From the NCBI GenBank assembly GCA_016713275.1, contig JADJPL010000001.1, forward strand, positions 186,001-250,000: a DNA stretch of 64,000 nucleotides. Reading direction: 5' to 3'. Below the pieces are notes generated by a model. The model had not been told where the DNA came from and did not search any database. It worked only from the letters and a program-made list of their open reading frames with translations. This document shows, piece by piece, positions 27,252 through 35,293 of the stretch (the stretch's first letter is position 1; every line of letters starts with the position of its first letter). A program made the translations under genes and the position numbers. The DNA is from Haliscomenobacter sp. Its GTDB lineage: Bacteria; Bacteroidota; Bacteroidia; Chitinophagales; Saprospiraceae.

Positions 27252-30200
27252 ATGAGATCATTTCCCCCCACCTTCACCTTTATTTTCTTCCTCCTGGCAG
27301 GGCTTGTAGCCCATGCCCAAAGCGGCGGCATCAAGCTGACGCCCATCGCCACCCACTACACCGACCGCTTCGATCAAGCCTCTGCGGAGATCGTGGCCTA
27401 CGATGCAGCCAGCAAACGCTTGTTTTTCTCCAATGCCCAGGCCAACTACGTGGGTATTCTGGACATTTCCAAACCTAATGCCCCGGTTCTGGTAGATTCG
27501 ATCAGCATGGCGCCCTATGGCGGCGGCGTTAACAGCGTGGCCGTGTTCAATGGAAAAGTAGCGGTAGCTGTGGAGTCTTCTCCCAAAACCGATCCGGGCA
27601 AAGTCGTCTTGTTCGACGCGCAAGGCAACTTTCAGGCCTTGTATACCGTAGGCGCGCTCCCCGACATGCTGGTCTTTACCCCGGACGGAACCAAAATCCT
27701 CACCGCTAACGAAGGCGAACCTTCCGACGACTATTCCGTCGACCCGGAGGGCTCTGTGAGCATCATCGACGTAGCCGCCGGAACGGTCAAAAACGTCGCT
27801 TTTACGGATTTCAATACCAAAGCAGCCGCTTTGCGCAACCGGGGTGTCCGGATTTTCGGAAAGAACGCCACCGTTGCCCAGGATCTGGAGCCGGAATACC
27901 TGACCATCACGGCCAACGGCAAGAAAGCCTATGTAACCCTTCAGGAGAACAACGCCATCGCCATCATCGACATCGCTACCGCGAAGGTCATCGATATCCA
28001 GGCGCTGGGCTACAAAGACCACCTGACCGGCACGCCGGTAATGAAGGAGCTTTTCCTCAACGAGCTCATCAACATGCCCGAACTGGGCACGCCGGTATTT
28101 AAAGACAGCCTGCCCCCCGTTAAGCTGAGCGGATTTTCAGGCTTGTTTTTCGACCGCACCCAATCCAATGACTCCATCTACGTGCTGTACACGGTTCCCG
28201 ACCGCGGTCCAAACGACGATCCCGTACCCATGGCTCGGGCCATGGGAGCAGGCAATGAATTTGCATTCAGCGACCTGCGGCCGTTTAAACTTCCCAATTA
28301 CCAGAGCCGGATCGTCCGGTTTTCCTACAACAAAAATACCGCCAAGATTACGCTCGATAGCCAAATCTTGCTTACCCGGCTTCAGAATGATGCCATCATT
28401 CCTATCTCTGGCCGTACCAACGTGATTGGATACGACGAGATCCCGGTTACCTATGCCAAAGAAGGTACGAACTACAGCGTCGCCGATTGGGTGGACACCC
28501 TGACCAAGGTCAAATACACCGAACTTCAATTCGATCCTTTTGGCGCAGACATTGAAGGCGTGCTTAAAGACCGGGAAGGCAATTTCTGGATTTGCGACGA
28601 AAACCGGCCTTCGGTGTACAAGCTCCGTCCCGATGGCCGCATGCTGGTTCGCTATGTACCCAAAGGCACGTCTGCGCTGGGAATCATCGATCTTGGGCCG
28701 GGTTCCTACGGAGAAGAAACCCTCCCCGCTGTGTACCGCAAGCGCTGGGCTAACCGGGGGTTTGAAGCGATCGCCTACGACTCGGCAACGCACACCATTT
28801 ACGCCTTTATCCAATCGCCCATAGATAATCCCGCGTCCAATAGGAATAAGACCGACGTGCTCCGTATCCTGGGGATCAACGCCGCCACCGGCGCGCCGGT
28901 GAGCGAGTACGTTTACTTGTTGGAAAACAACAAAGACTACGCAGCTAACCTGGCGCTCAGCCGGGTGGACAAAATTGGGGACGCTGTCTACAAAGGCAAT
29001 GGTACCTTCCTGGTTTTGGAGCGCGATTCCAGCATTCCCGGGCAGGAGAGTGGAAAGAAATTTGTGTTTGAAATCAATATCACCCACGCAACCAACTTGC
29101 TGGCGGATACGGTCCGCGCCAAGCTTTCCGCCAAGGAAACGTCCTCCGGCGCAACGGATAAAACCCTGGAAATGATGAGCGCCGACGACCTGGCTGCCGC
29201 TGGCATCCGTCCAGTCTACAAGCGCAAGGTGCTCAACCTTCCCAGCATCGGCTACCTGCCTGGCGACAAACCCGAAGGGTTAGCTTTGCTGCCCGACGGC
29301 TCCATCGCCGTGATCAACGACAACGATTTTGGGATCGCCGGCGCCGGGAGCAACGACATCAGCGATTTGGCAATTATTTCCCTGGGGACCAACAACAGCC
29401 TGGATCCCAGCGACCGCGACAACGCGGTGGCGATTGCCAACCACCCGGTTTTGGGTATGTTCCAGCCCGACGCCATCGCGTCCTTCACCTCCAATGGGAG
29501 TACGTATTTTGTAACGGCTAATGAGGGCGATGCCCGCGCTTACGGAGGATTTAACGAAGAAGCCCGGGTGGGCGCCAGCAACTATGCGCTCGATGCGACA
29601 GCATTTCCCAATGCGGCCGCTTTAAAGGCCAACGGCGCCCTGGGCCGCTTGCGCACGACCAATGCTTCCGGCGACCTGGATGGCGACGGCGATTTCGACT
29701 TGATTTACACTTTTGGCGGCCGCTCGTTCTCCGTTAGAGATACGTTCGGAAACCTGGTGTACGATAGTGGAAACGAATTTGAGGTCAACCTCAGCAAAGA
29801 CCCGAATTTTTCTCCTTACTTCAACGCCGCTCACGATGATAACTCTTCCGCGACTAAAGATAGCCGCAGCGACGACAAAGGCCCCGAGCCGGAAGCCATC
29901 GAAATCGCTACGATCAAAGGCGTTACCTATGCGCTGATCGGTCTGGAGCGCGTCGGTGGGATTATGGTTTACGACATGACCAACCCCAAGCAGCCCAAAT
30001 TTGCCGGGTATTTCAATAACCGCGACTTTACCGCCAATGCCCAAAGCCGCGCAGCCAAAGACCTTGGGCCGGAAGAGATCCTGTTCATTCCTGCGGATAA
30101 AAGCCCGAACGGAATGGACCTGGTGGTCGTCTCCAATGAAGTCAGCGGAACCGTCACCATTTTCTCTACCGACGAAATTACCGATGTGGATGATCCGCAA

Positions 30201-30413
30201 TGGGAAACCCTGGAATGGAGCATCTTCCCCAACCCGGCTGATGGCGAAATTTTCTCCACGGTGAGCGGCAACTACCAGGTGTTCAACGCGTTCGGGCAGT
30301 TGATGGCAACGGCCCAGAATACCAACCGGATCGACGTGAGCCGCTTACCCGCAGGGACGTATATCCTGCGCTACCCGGCGGCCAATGCGTCCAAAGTGTT
30401 TGTGAAGCAGTAA
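27252..30413 (+). CDS. Exported choice-of-anchor I / esterase-like phytase protein with T9SS sorting domain
   Basis: About 1053 residues. A signal peptide (MRSFPPTFTFIFFLLAGLVA, cleaved after AHAQ) precedes a beta-propeller with choice-of-anchor I features (ILTANEGEPSDDY, YVTLQENNAIAIIDI) near 20-270. The middle (about 290-640) resembles the esterase-like domain seen with phytase-type propellers (FDPFGADIEGVL). Propeller text then resumes (FVTANEGDARAYGGFNEEARV). The end (about 985-1053, SIFPNPADGE to GTYILRYP and VFVKQ) is a type A T9SS sorting domain, so the protein should be exported by the Por system and fixed to the cell surface. ATG at 27231 is possible, but 27252 gives the better signal peptide. 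Its substrate, perhaps a phosphate ester, is not known. Confidence 0.85.
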   Translation: MRSFPPTFTFIFFLLAGLVAHAQSGGIKLTPIATHYTDRFDQASAEIVAYDAASKRLFFSNAQANYVGILDISKPNAPVLVDSISMAPYGGGVNSVAVFNGKVAVAVESSPKTDPGKVVLFDAQGNFQALYTVGALPDMLVFTPDGTKILTANEGEPSDDYSVDPEGSVSIIDVAAGTVKNVAFTDFNTKAAALRNRGVRIFGKNATVAQDLEPEYLTITANGKKAYVTLQENNAIAIIDIATAKVIDIQALGYKDHLTGTPVMKELFLNELINMPELGTPVFKDSLPPVKLSGFSGLFFDRTQSNDSIYVLYTVPDRGPNDDPVPMARAMGAGNEFAFSDLRPFKLPNYQSRIVRFSYNKNTAKITLDSQILLTRLQNDAIIPISGRTNVIGYDEIPVTYAKEGTNYSVADWVDTLTKVKYTELQFDPFGADIEGVLKDREGNFWICDENRPSVYKLRPDGRMLVRYVPKGTSALGIIDLGPGSYGEETLPAVYRKRWANRGFEAIAYDSATHTIYAFIQSPIDNPASNRNKTDVLRILGINAATGAPVSEYVYLLENNKDYAANLALSRVDKIGDAVYKGNGTFLVLERDSSIPGQESGKKFVFEINITHATNLLADTVRAKLSAKETSSGATDKTLEMMSADDLAAAGIRPVYKRKVLNLPSIGYLPGDKPEGLALLPDGSIAVINDNDFGIAGAGSNDISDLAIISLGTNNSLDPSDRDNAVAIANHPVLGMFQPDAIASFTSNGSTYFVTANEGDARAYGGFNEEARVGASNYALDATAFPNAAALKANGALGRLRTTNASGDLDGDGDFDLIYTFGGRSFSVRDTFGNLVYDSGNEFEVNLSKDPNFSPYFNAAHDDNSSATKDSRSDDKGPEPEAIEIATIKGVTYALIGLERVGGIMVYDMTNPKQPKFAGYFNNRDFTANAQSRAAKDLGPEEILFIPADKSPNGMDLVVVSNEVSGTVTIFSTDEITDVDDPQWETLEWSIFPNPADGEIFSTVSGNYQVFNAFGQLMATAQNTNRIDVSRLPAGTYILRYPAANASKVFVKQ

Positions 30414-30436
30414 AGCAGGCATCGGGCCAAAAATAA

Positions 30437-30489
30437 AAACCGGTATAAAAATAGTTTTCCCCACGCGAACGCTATTTTTATGCCGGTTT
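30437..30489 (+). terminator. Long hairpin between two co-oriented genes
   Basis: Two 18-base arms (30437-30454 and 30472-30489) pair along their full length with one G-U wobble, enclosing a 17-base loop. It lies 24 bases after the T9SS gene stop and 20 before the next start. There is only a weak T run after it, so it may act as a 3' end stabiliser as well as a terminator. Confidence 0.6.
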
Positions 30490-30508
30490 CTATTTAATCA
30501 TCCTGCTT

Positions 30509-31033
30509 ATGACCCTGCAAGACCTCTTTCGCACCATGGGGGAACGCCCCCAATTCTTAGTGGCCTTTTTCGCCGCGTTGCCTCTTCTGGCGTTGATTCT
30601 GGGCGCTGTGGACCGCGACAGGGGGCATTACAGCCCATGGCGGTACCTGTATTCCGGGATTATCTACCTTTCGGCTGTTCCCGGGATTTTTTCCCTCACC
30701 CTCAATGTATACCTGTTTTTGTTTGAACGCCAGAGCGTGATGAACATGGATGTGCTCACGCAACTATTGCCTATCGTGTCGATGATTCTTTCTCTGGCGA
30801 TCATTCGAAAGAATGTAGACCTGAACTACATTCCCGGATTTGACAAGCTATCCGGCCTGCTGATGCTGATCACCGCAGTCATGGGCCTGATGTGGCTGGC
30901 CGACCGCACCCACATCATCGCCTTTTTTCGGATGCGCTTTGAAGTGGTGGCGCTGATCTTTTTCGGACTCCTCATCCTGATCCGGATCGGGTCCAGGCAG
31001 ATTTTTGGCACGCCGTACCGGAGCCAGGGATAG
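30509..31033 (+). CDS. Small integral membrane protein, unknown function
   Basis: The 174-residue protein has about five hydrophobic segments (near 18-35, 50-72, 85-100, 112-130 and 145-162) separated by short charged loops. The N-terminal text (MTLQDLFRTMGERPQFLVAF) is cytoplasmic-like and there is no cleavable signal. I recognise no family. It follows a hairpin after the T9SS gene and is convergent with the next gene, with 2 bases between stops, so it is probably transcribed alone. Confidence 0.7.
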   Translation: MTLQDLFRTMGERPQFLVAFFAALPLLALILGAVDRDRGHYSPWRYLYSGIIYLSAVPGIFSLTLNVYLFLFERQSVMNMDVLTQLLPIVSMILSLAIIRKNVDLNYIPGFDKLSGLLMLITAVMGLMWLADRTHIIAFFRMRFEVVALIFFGLLILIRIGSRQIFGTPYRSQG

Positions 31034-31035
31034 GG

Positions 31036-31500
31036 TTATTCCGCTACCCGGACCATTTCGGCGTTGTTCAGAATGTACATCAGCCGGTTGACGTCGGAGT
31101 CGTTCAGTTCCAGCTTGCCGCGGATGATGATCGCCTCTGCGGTGTATTTGATGGAGTCTTTGGAATAGACCTCCATGACCGTTTCCGGGCCGGCGCCGCC
31201 GCAGAAAAAGCACATGCTGTAGGGGAAAGCCGAAAAGACAAATTCTTTTTGGTTCTTGTACCCTTCTACCGGAATGATATACCCTTTTACCTCTACCATT
31301 TTGCCGTTCATCGCTTTGATTTCGTCGGCAAAGACGGGCACATCTACTTTAAACCCGAGCATCTCGTCGTATTGCTTTTTGAAGGTCACCTTTCCAAGCG
31401 TGGTCCAGATGCTTTTATTTTGGGCGGACAGATTGGTCGTAGCCAGCAACATGCCGGCAAAAAAAACAAACAGGCCAATTTTCCGGATCATTGAATTCAT
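31036..31500 (-). CDS. Exported protein of the DUF3299-like group
   Basis: The 154-residue protein has a signal peptide (about 1-26, ending LSAQ) and then a compact domain with W.TL..VTF.K.YDEMLGFKV, a GYIIPVEGY strand and the Cys motif CFFCGGAGPETVMEV near 97-111. This pattern is that of DUF3299-type periplasmic proteins, whose function is not established. The paired cysteines could bind metal or form a disulfide. It stands alone between a convergent membrane protein and the DUF1028 gene. Confidence 0.7.
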   Translation of the reverse strand: MNSMIRKIGLFVFFAGMLLATTNLSAQNKSIWTTLGKVTFKKQYDEMLGFKVDVPVFADEIKAMNGKMVEVKGYIIPVEGYKNQKEFVFSAFPYSMCFFCGGAGPETVMEVYSKDSIKYTAEAIIIRGKLELNDSDVNRLMYILNNAEMVRVAE

Positions 31501-31546
31501 TATTTAAGGGTGAAAAAGAAATGATGTTGATGTAACGCCAAGGCGC

Positions 31547-32560
31547 CTATTTTAGTTTTCTTTTCTGTTTGGAAGGCAGTTGAAGAATTTGCTGAAGGGT
31601 TTCTTCGGAGGTTACCAGGAGCCCGTTCTTCGTCAGCCGGGGCGTGAGGGTTTTCCAGTTGCCATCCCGAAGAAAGATTTTGCGAAATAAAGGCATGGCT
31701 TCTTCGGTTTTTCCTGCATTAACCAATGCGATGGCATGCCAGTACTGCATTTCGAGGTTATCCGGGAACAGGGCTTCGGCGGCCCCATATTCCTCCATCG
31801 CTTTGGCCATATCTCCTTTTTCGACAGCCAGGTCGCCGGCATTCATGTGCCCATAAGCCTGATGTACCCGCAGCAGACGCCGTAATTCGGGCAGCGGTGC
31901 TGGATGGTCATCGATGCGCAGGTCCACCTTGCGGTCTACCCAGGATTGGCCAGTATTTTTGGCGGAAACGACGAGCAAGGCGGCCGATTGCTTCCCCCGG
32001 ATGTCTCCTCCCGCCGCTTCGGCGGCCTCCAGAGCGAGCAGCATCCGCTCGGCAAGCGGTTGGCCCTTGGAGGCCTCAAAAGCCTTCGCCATCGCCGGCC
32101 ATACCGATCCGTTTGCCATTAAATTAGCCTGCACCGAATAGCCTGCTCCTTCCTGATGACCGGCGGCTTCGATGCATTTGCTCCCCGTGTATGCGGCCAC
32201 GCGCCCCTTGGAGTCCAGTAGCGCCAACTGCCGGAAATCCCGTCCTTCGTCGCCCGCGATGAGATGGGCCAACGCATCCGGGGCTATCATCCCGTTTTTC
32301 ATCAGCGCCAATCCCTCCGGTCCAAACGCCGGATTGACGAACGATTGCGTCGCCACAACCCCCGTGCCCGCTTCGCCCCAGATCACAATCGTCCCTGTGG
32401 CAAACCAATGCGATTGCACCGCAACCCCCATATCTCCCGTCTCCGGATCAATGGCAACTATGGAATAGGTATGCGCCAAAGGTTCCCTTCCATACGGCTT
32501 CTGAGCAACTAACCCCGAAACCAGTATTAATGCGGGCAAAACCATCATGTTTCGAATCAT
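31547..32560 (-). CDS. DUF1028 (Ntn-hydrolase-like) protein with TPR tail
   Basis: The 337-residue protein has a signal peptide (about 1-19, ending GLVAQ) and then a DUF1028 domain (about 28-230: HTYSIVAIDPETGDMGVAVQ, then GVVATQSFVNPAFGP). The family has an Ntn-hydrolase-like fold and is presumed to be a hydrolase. The last 100 residues form about two TPR-like helical pairs (HMNAGDLAVEKGDMAKAMEEY). The exported form fits a periplasmic or surface enzyme. The gene starts directly at the edge of a repeat cassette, which leaves little room for a promoter except within the repeats. Confidence 0.85.
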   Translation of the reverse strand: MIRNMMVLPALILVSGLVAQKPYGREPLAHTYSIVAIDPETGDMGVAVQSHWFATGTIVIWGEAGTGVVATQSFVNPAFGPEGLALMKNGMIAPDALAHLIAGDEGRDFRQLALLDSKGRVAAYTGSKCIEAAGHQEGAGYSVQANLMANGSVWPAMAKAFEASKGQPLAERMLLALEAAEAAGGDIRGKQSAALLVVSAKNTGQSWVDRKVDLRIDDHPAPLPELRRLLRVHQAYGHMNAGDLAVEKGDMAKAMEEYGAAEALFPDNLEMQYWHAIALVNAGKTEEAMPLFRKIFLRDGNWKTLTPRLTKNGLLVTSEETLQQILQLPSKQKRKLK

Positions 32561-32562
32561 GC

Positions 32563-32820
32563 GAAGTACGATTTACGAGGTACGATTTACGATTTACGAG
32601 GTACGAGGTACGAGGTATGATGTACGAAGTAACGATGTACGAAGTAACGATGTAGCGATACAACAAAGGTCAACTGGGAAAAATTTTATATCCTCTACAT
32701 CCTCTACATCCTCTACATCCTTTACATCCTCTACATCCTCTACATCCTCTACATCCTTTACATCCTCATCTCCCCGTCCACCGTCTCCCGTCCACCGTCT
32801 CCCGTCTACCCTTCGGCGAG
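32563..32820. repeat. Composite repeat cassette: TACGATT/TACGAGG, CTCTACATC and CCGTCTC blocks
   Basis: 32563-32655 has seven-base units TACGATT and TACGAGG and eight-base variants. 32688-32765 has nine-base units CTCTACATC. 32775-32812 has seven-base units CCGTCCA and CCGTCTC. The third block forms the last codons of the truncated permease gene. Confidence 0.9.
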
Positions 32821-33833
32821 GGTTTCATGAATATCCGTGTAGTGCGCATCAGCGCCAAGTCGTAGCGGCGGTCTTTCAGGGAGGAGTACAGGGAAATGAA
32901 AATGCGCAATCCGGAAACGGCAATAATGACGAAAGCCAGCCAGCGCAGCGCATCGGCGCCAAGCCCCATCAGGGTGTACAACCGGGTGATTTCAATAGCT
33001 GGGGTAGCCGCTTGCAGGTCCGTATTTTCGTTGATGGACCGCTGCATATTCAGGGTCTGGATATTCCGTCCCTTAAACTGGATCAGCAGGGAGGTGATGT
33101 CTTTGTCCGGGTAGTCGGTAAGCGGCTTGGCGATATCGATGGGTTCGTGTGCTTCATGATCCTCGTGATCCTCGTGTGGTTCGGCCTCCGCTTCGTCGAA
33201 AACGCTTCCATGATCGTGAACGGTCCAGATGCTTTGCGCAGGGGTGAGGATCAGTTGATCGGCAACGGAACCGGTGGGTTTGAGAATGCCGCAGAGCGTA
33301 AAGGTGGATTCTTCGTGCTCCATGTCTTCGTCTTCGGCCAGGCCGTGGGAACTATGGAAGGTATCGCCGATCTTCAGTCCGAGGGACCGGGCCGCTTCCG
33401 CGCCGGCCACCGCTTCCATCGCGTTTTCGAACGACCTGCCCTCTGCAATGGAGGCCTGGTACAGGTCAAAAAATGCGGAGGTGGTCCCGACGATTCGGTA
33501 ATTGCGGTAGCTGTCCCCCAAAGAAAGGGGAACGGCCCGTTGAATCAGCGGATGGCGCGGGTTGAGGAAAGGGCGTACTTCGCTGATAGGGATATTGCCC
33601 GTTGGCGCATCGATATGGTACATGCCGGAGAGGATGAGTTGGAGCGGGCTGCCCTTTGCTCCAATCACCAGGTCGATGCCGGCCAGGTTTTTTTCAAACT
33701 TTTCTTCCAACTGCCGGGTGACGAGCAACAGCAGGGAGACCAGCCCCACCCCCAGCGAAAACAGCACCAGGCTAAGCAAGAGGGATAGCGGTTTATTGAT
33801 CAGGTTCTTCCAGCTCAGGGCAAGGAGGTTCAT
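32766..33833 (-). CDS. FtsX-type ABC transporter permease, C-terminus truncated at a repeat cassette
   Basis: The protein starts with a membrane helix (about 10-38, SLLLSLVLFSLGVGLVSLLL) and a large MacB-like periplasmic domain with a His/Glu/Asp-rich loop (near 205-225). It then enters the FtsX domain (LRWLAFVIIAVSGLRIFISL, followed by LKDRRYDLALMRTT). Normally about 100 residues with two more membrane helices follow. Here the frame runs straight into the CCGTCTC-type repeats and stops. The last residues (RRETVDGRRWTGR) are repeat-encoded. The upstream ATPase overlaps it by four bases. Together they look like a LolCD/MacB-type pair, possibly for metal or lipoprotein handling. As it stands the permease is unlikely to work. 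Confidence 0.8.
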   Translation of the reverse strand: MNLLALSWKNLINKPLSLLLSLVLFSLGVGLVSLLLLVTRQLEEKFEKNLAGIDLVIGAKGSPLQLILSGMYHIDAPTGNIPISEVRPFLNPRHPLIQRAVPLSLGDSYRNYRIVGTTSAFFDLYQASIAEGRSFENAMEAVAGAEAARSLGLKIGDTFHSSHGLAEDEDMEHEESTFTLCGILKPTGSVADQLILTPAQSIWTVHDHGSVFDEAEAEPHEDHEDHEAHEPIDIAKPLTDYPDKDITSLLIQFKGRNIQTLNMQRSINENTDLQAATPAIEITRLYTLMGLGADALRWLAFVIIAVSGLRIFISLYSSLKDRRYDLALMRTTRIFMKPSPKGRRETVDGRRWTGR

Positions 33834-34471
33834 AGGCGGCTTGGTTGCAGTTCGATCTGTTTTGGAAAGCGGCTTTTTAAACGGGTATCGTGGGTGACAA
33901 TCAGCAGGGTAGCGCCGGCGTTGTTGGCGAGTTCTTCCAGCAGGTTAGCTACCTCCAGGGCGTTGTGGTCGTCGAGCGCGGAAGTAGGCTCGTCTGCCAG
34001 GATCAGAATGGGCTGGTTGACGAGTACCCGGGCGATCGCTACCCGTTGTTGTTCCCCCATACTCAGGCGGTCGGGCTTGGAACGCAGCTTATGCCCCAGC
34101 CCCAGCCGCTCAAGCACCTCGGCAATCCGGCTCCGGTCGGGCTTTGCGCCTGCCAGCTTTTGGGCAAGCAACAAGTTCTCTTCCACGTTCAGCGAGCGGA
34201 TAAAATGGGTTTTCTGGAAAACGATGCCAATGTGGCGGCCCCGGAAACGGTCGAGCGCGCGGCCTGTCAGTTTTTCCAGCGCCGTGTCCCCGATGCGGAT
34301 CTGTCCGCTCTCCGGAGATAACAACCCGCCGATCAGGTGAAGCAGCGTCGTTTTTCCACTGCCCGATTGGCCGAGCATAAGCCAATGTTCGCCTTTCTCC
34401 AGCGCGAGGTCCGGGAAACGGAGCGGGTGGCGGTTGTCGTAGGAGTACTTGAGGTCAATGGTCTGTAGCAT
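33830..34471 (-). CDS. LolD/MacB-type ABC transporter ATP-binding protein
   Basis: The 213-residue ATPase has Walker A GQSGSGKTT, Q-loop FQKTHFIRSLNVEENL, signature LSMGEQQRVAIARVL, Walker B LILADEPTSALD and switch His VTHDTRL. The length and the RFRGRHIGIVFQ text are those of LolD-like ATPases that drive MacB/LolCE-type mechanotransmission. The stop overlaps the start of the permease by four bases, so they form one operon. With the permease truncated, the pair may be non-functional in this genome. Confidence 0.88.
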   Translation of the reverse strand: MLQTIDLKYSYDNRHPLRFPDLALEKGEHWLMLGQSGSGKTTLLHLIGGLLSPESGQIRIGDTALEKLTGRALDRFRGRHIGIVFQKTHFIRSLNVEENLLLAQKLAGAKPDRSRIAEVLERLGLGHKLRSKPDRLSMGEQQRVAIARVLVNQPILILADEPTSALDDHNALEVANLLEELANNAGATLLIVTHDTRLKSRFPKQIELQPSRL

Positions 34472-34604
34472 AAAAGCAAAGATAAAAGAAAACGGGCTTT
34501 TTGAAAATTCAAAGGAATCCGGAGTATAGATAAGCCCGTTTATGCTTATTATTGTAACAAATCGTTTATATTGCGCGGATTAACAACCTCTTAACTCATT
34601 GATC

Positions 34605-35018
34605 ATGAACCGCTTTTCCGCTTTCCTCCTGCTATGCCTTTTGGCTTTTTCCTTTTCCTGCAGCCCCCGAAAAGGAAACGAAAAAACTGCGGCTCCCGAA
34701 GTTTCCTTCCGCTGCGAAACCCAAATCGAAGAGACGACGGAAATCCCGAGATCCCAGGTCTTTGTAACGGTGAACGGGCAAGAACAAAAAGTGGCAGATA
34801 TTTTGGCCTGCGACCTCATCGACGCTTCGGGATACGAAAACTTCGAGATTCCTAAATCGGCCCTGGCCGCTTGCGGAGGCTGGTGGGCCGGCGCGGGGGA
34901 TTACCTGTACGCCGTTGTCAAAGGATCTGATGTAGTGATCATGAAAGGCTGGCAGTCGGAAGAACAAACGGAAAGCGGGTTCCATTACGAGGAAGTGCTT
35001 CGCGTTCCGGTAAAGTAA
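34605..35018 (+). CDS. Putative lipoprotein, unknown function
   Basis: About 137 residues. The N-terminus (MNRFSAFLLLCLLAFSFSC) is a lipoprotein signal with the lipid-bearing Cys at residue 19, followed by a charged linker. The mature part has four cysteines besides the lipobox (RCETQ, LACDL, AACGG region) and a GGWWAGAGDYLYAVVKGSDV strand pattern. No family recognised. The ATG at 34605 is preferred over the TTG six bases upstream. A weak -7 box (TATATTGCG) lies near 34568. It is monocistronic: the ileS attenuator follows. Confidence 0.7.
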   Translation: MNRFSAFLLLCLLAFSFSCSPRKGNEKTAAPEVSFRCETQIEETTEIPRSQVFVTVNGQEQKVADILACDLIDASGYENFEIPKSALAACGGWWAGAGDYLYAVVKGSDVVIMKGWQSEEQTESGFHYEEVLRVPVK

Positions 35019-35054
35019 CCCGGCCTTCGAATGGATTTTTTCCTTCAGAACCTG

Positions 35055-35062
35055 TATCTTTG
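35055..35062 (+). promoter_or_regulatory. Bacteroidota -7 promoter box for the ileS leader
   Basis: TATCTTTG matches the TAnnTTTG consensus exactly. It lies 25 bases before the leader-peptide start codon, a distance that fits transcription starting near 35069. A T-rich stretch about 14-19 bases upstream could serve as the -33 region. Confidence 0.6.
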
Positions 35063-35086
35063 TATACAGAACAACAAGCGATTACT

Positions 35087-35152
35087 ATGACGCCGTTCCA
35101 CGCGCAGGTTTCGATCATAATTATCCGCTGCGGATTGCCCGTCAATCTGTAG
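35087..35152 (+). CDS. ileS leader peptide with four consecutive Ile codons
   Basis: A 21-codon open frame starts ATG at 35087 and stops TAG at 35150-35152. Codons 10-13 (35114-35125) are ATC ATA ATT ATC, four isoleucines in a row including the ATA codon. The frame lies between a consensus -7 box and a strong terminator and directly precedes the gene for isoleucyl-tRNA synthetase. This is the arrangement of a classical attenuation leader: if charged Ile-tRNA is scarce the ribosome stalls on these codons and changes folding of the downstream RNA. I base it on sequence alone; the peptide has no family. Confidence 0.8.
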   Translation: MTPFHAQVSIIIIRCGLPVNL

Positions 35153-35214
35153 GGGACCCGGCATGATACCGGGGAGAGCTCCGGCAGATTGGATTCTGCC
35201 GGAGCTTTTTTTTT
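35128..35214 (+). promoter_or_regulatory. Isoleucine attenuator: pause hairpin, antiterminator and terminator
   Basis: Segments 1 and 2 (35128-35137 and 35143-35152) form a ten-pair hairpin with loop CCCGT and two G-U pairs. Segment 2 contains CAATCTG (35143-35149), the exact complement of CAGATTG (35185-35191), which is the inner left arm and loop of the terminator. So 2:3 pairing destroys the terminator. A ribosome held at the Ile codons (35114-35125) would cover 35133-35137 and free segment 2, giving read-through into ileS. A further small hairpin (CCCGG/CCGGG, 35157-35173) lies between. Confidence 0.75.
35177..35214 (+). terminator. Strong rho-independent terminator of the ileS leader
   Basis: A perfect 12-base-pair stem (AGCTCCGGCAGA at 35177-35188, its complement at 35195-35206) with loop TTGGAT runs into nine T residues (35206-35214). 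It lies 79 bases before the ileS start, so it must be overcome for full-length transcription from the upstream promoter. Confidence 0.92.
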
Positions 35215-35240
35215 GCTTCTGCTTAAACCAAGGCATTTTC

Positions 35241-35248
35241 TATTTTTG
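35241..35248 (+). promoter_or_regulatory. Possible second -7 box close to ileS
   Basis: TATTTTTG fits TAnnTTTG and lies 45 bases before the ileS start, after the terminator. It could give basal transcription that bypasses attenuation. Confidence 0.4.
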
Positions 35249-35293
35249 CGAACGAAAAATAAAGGGCTTGAGGCCCTGGCAACCCAAACACAC

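Noticed and set aside
28137..29087. 316-codon minus-strand frame inside the T9SS-exported gene
   Set aside because: Shadow of a continuous 1053-residue frame with signal peptide and sorting domain.
35087..35290. T-box riboswitch upstream of ileS
   Set aside because: No T-box sequence or specifier-loop structure was seen. The open frame with four Ile codons and the alternative stems explain the region better.
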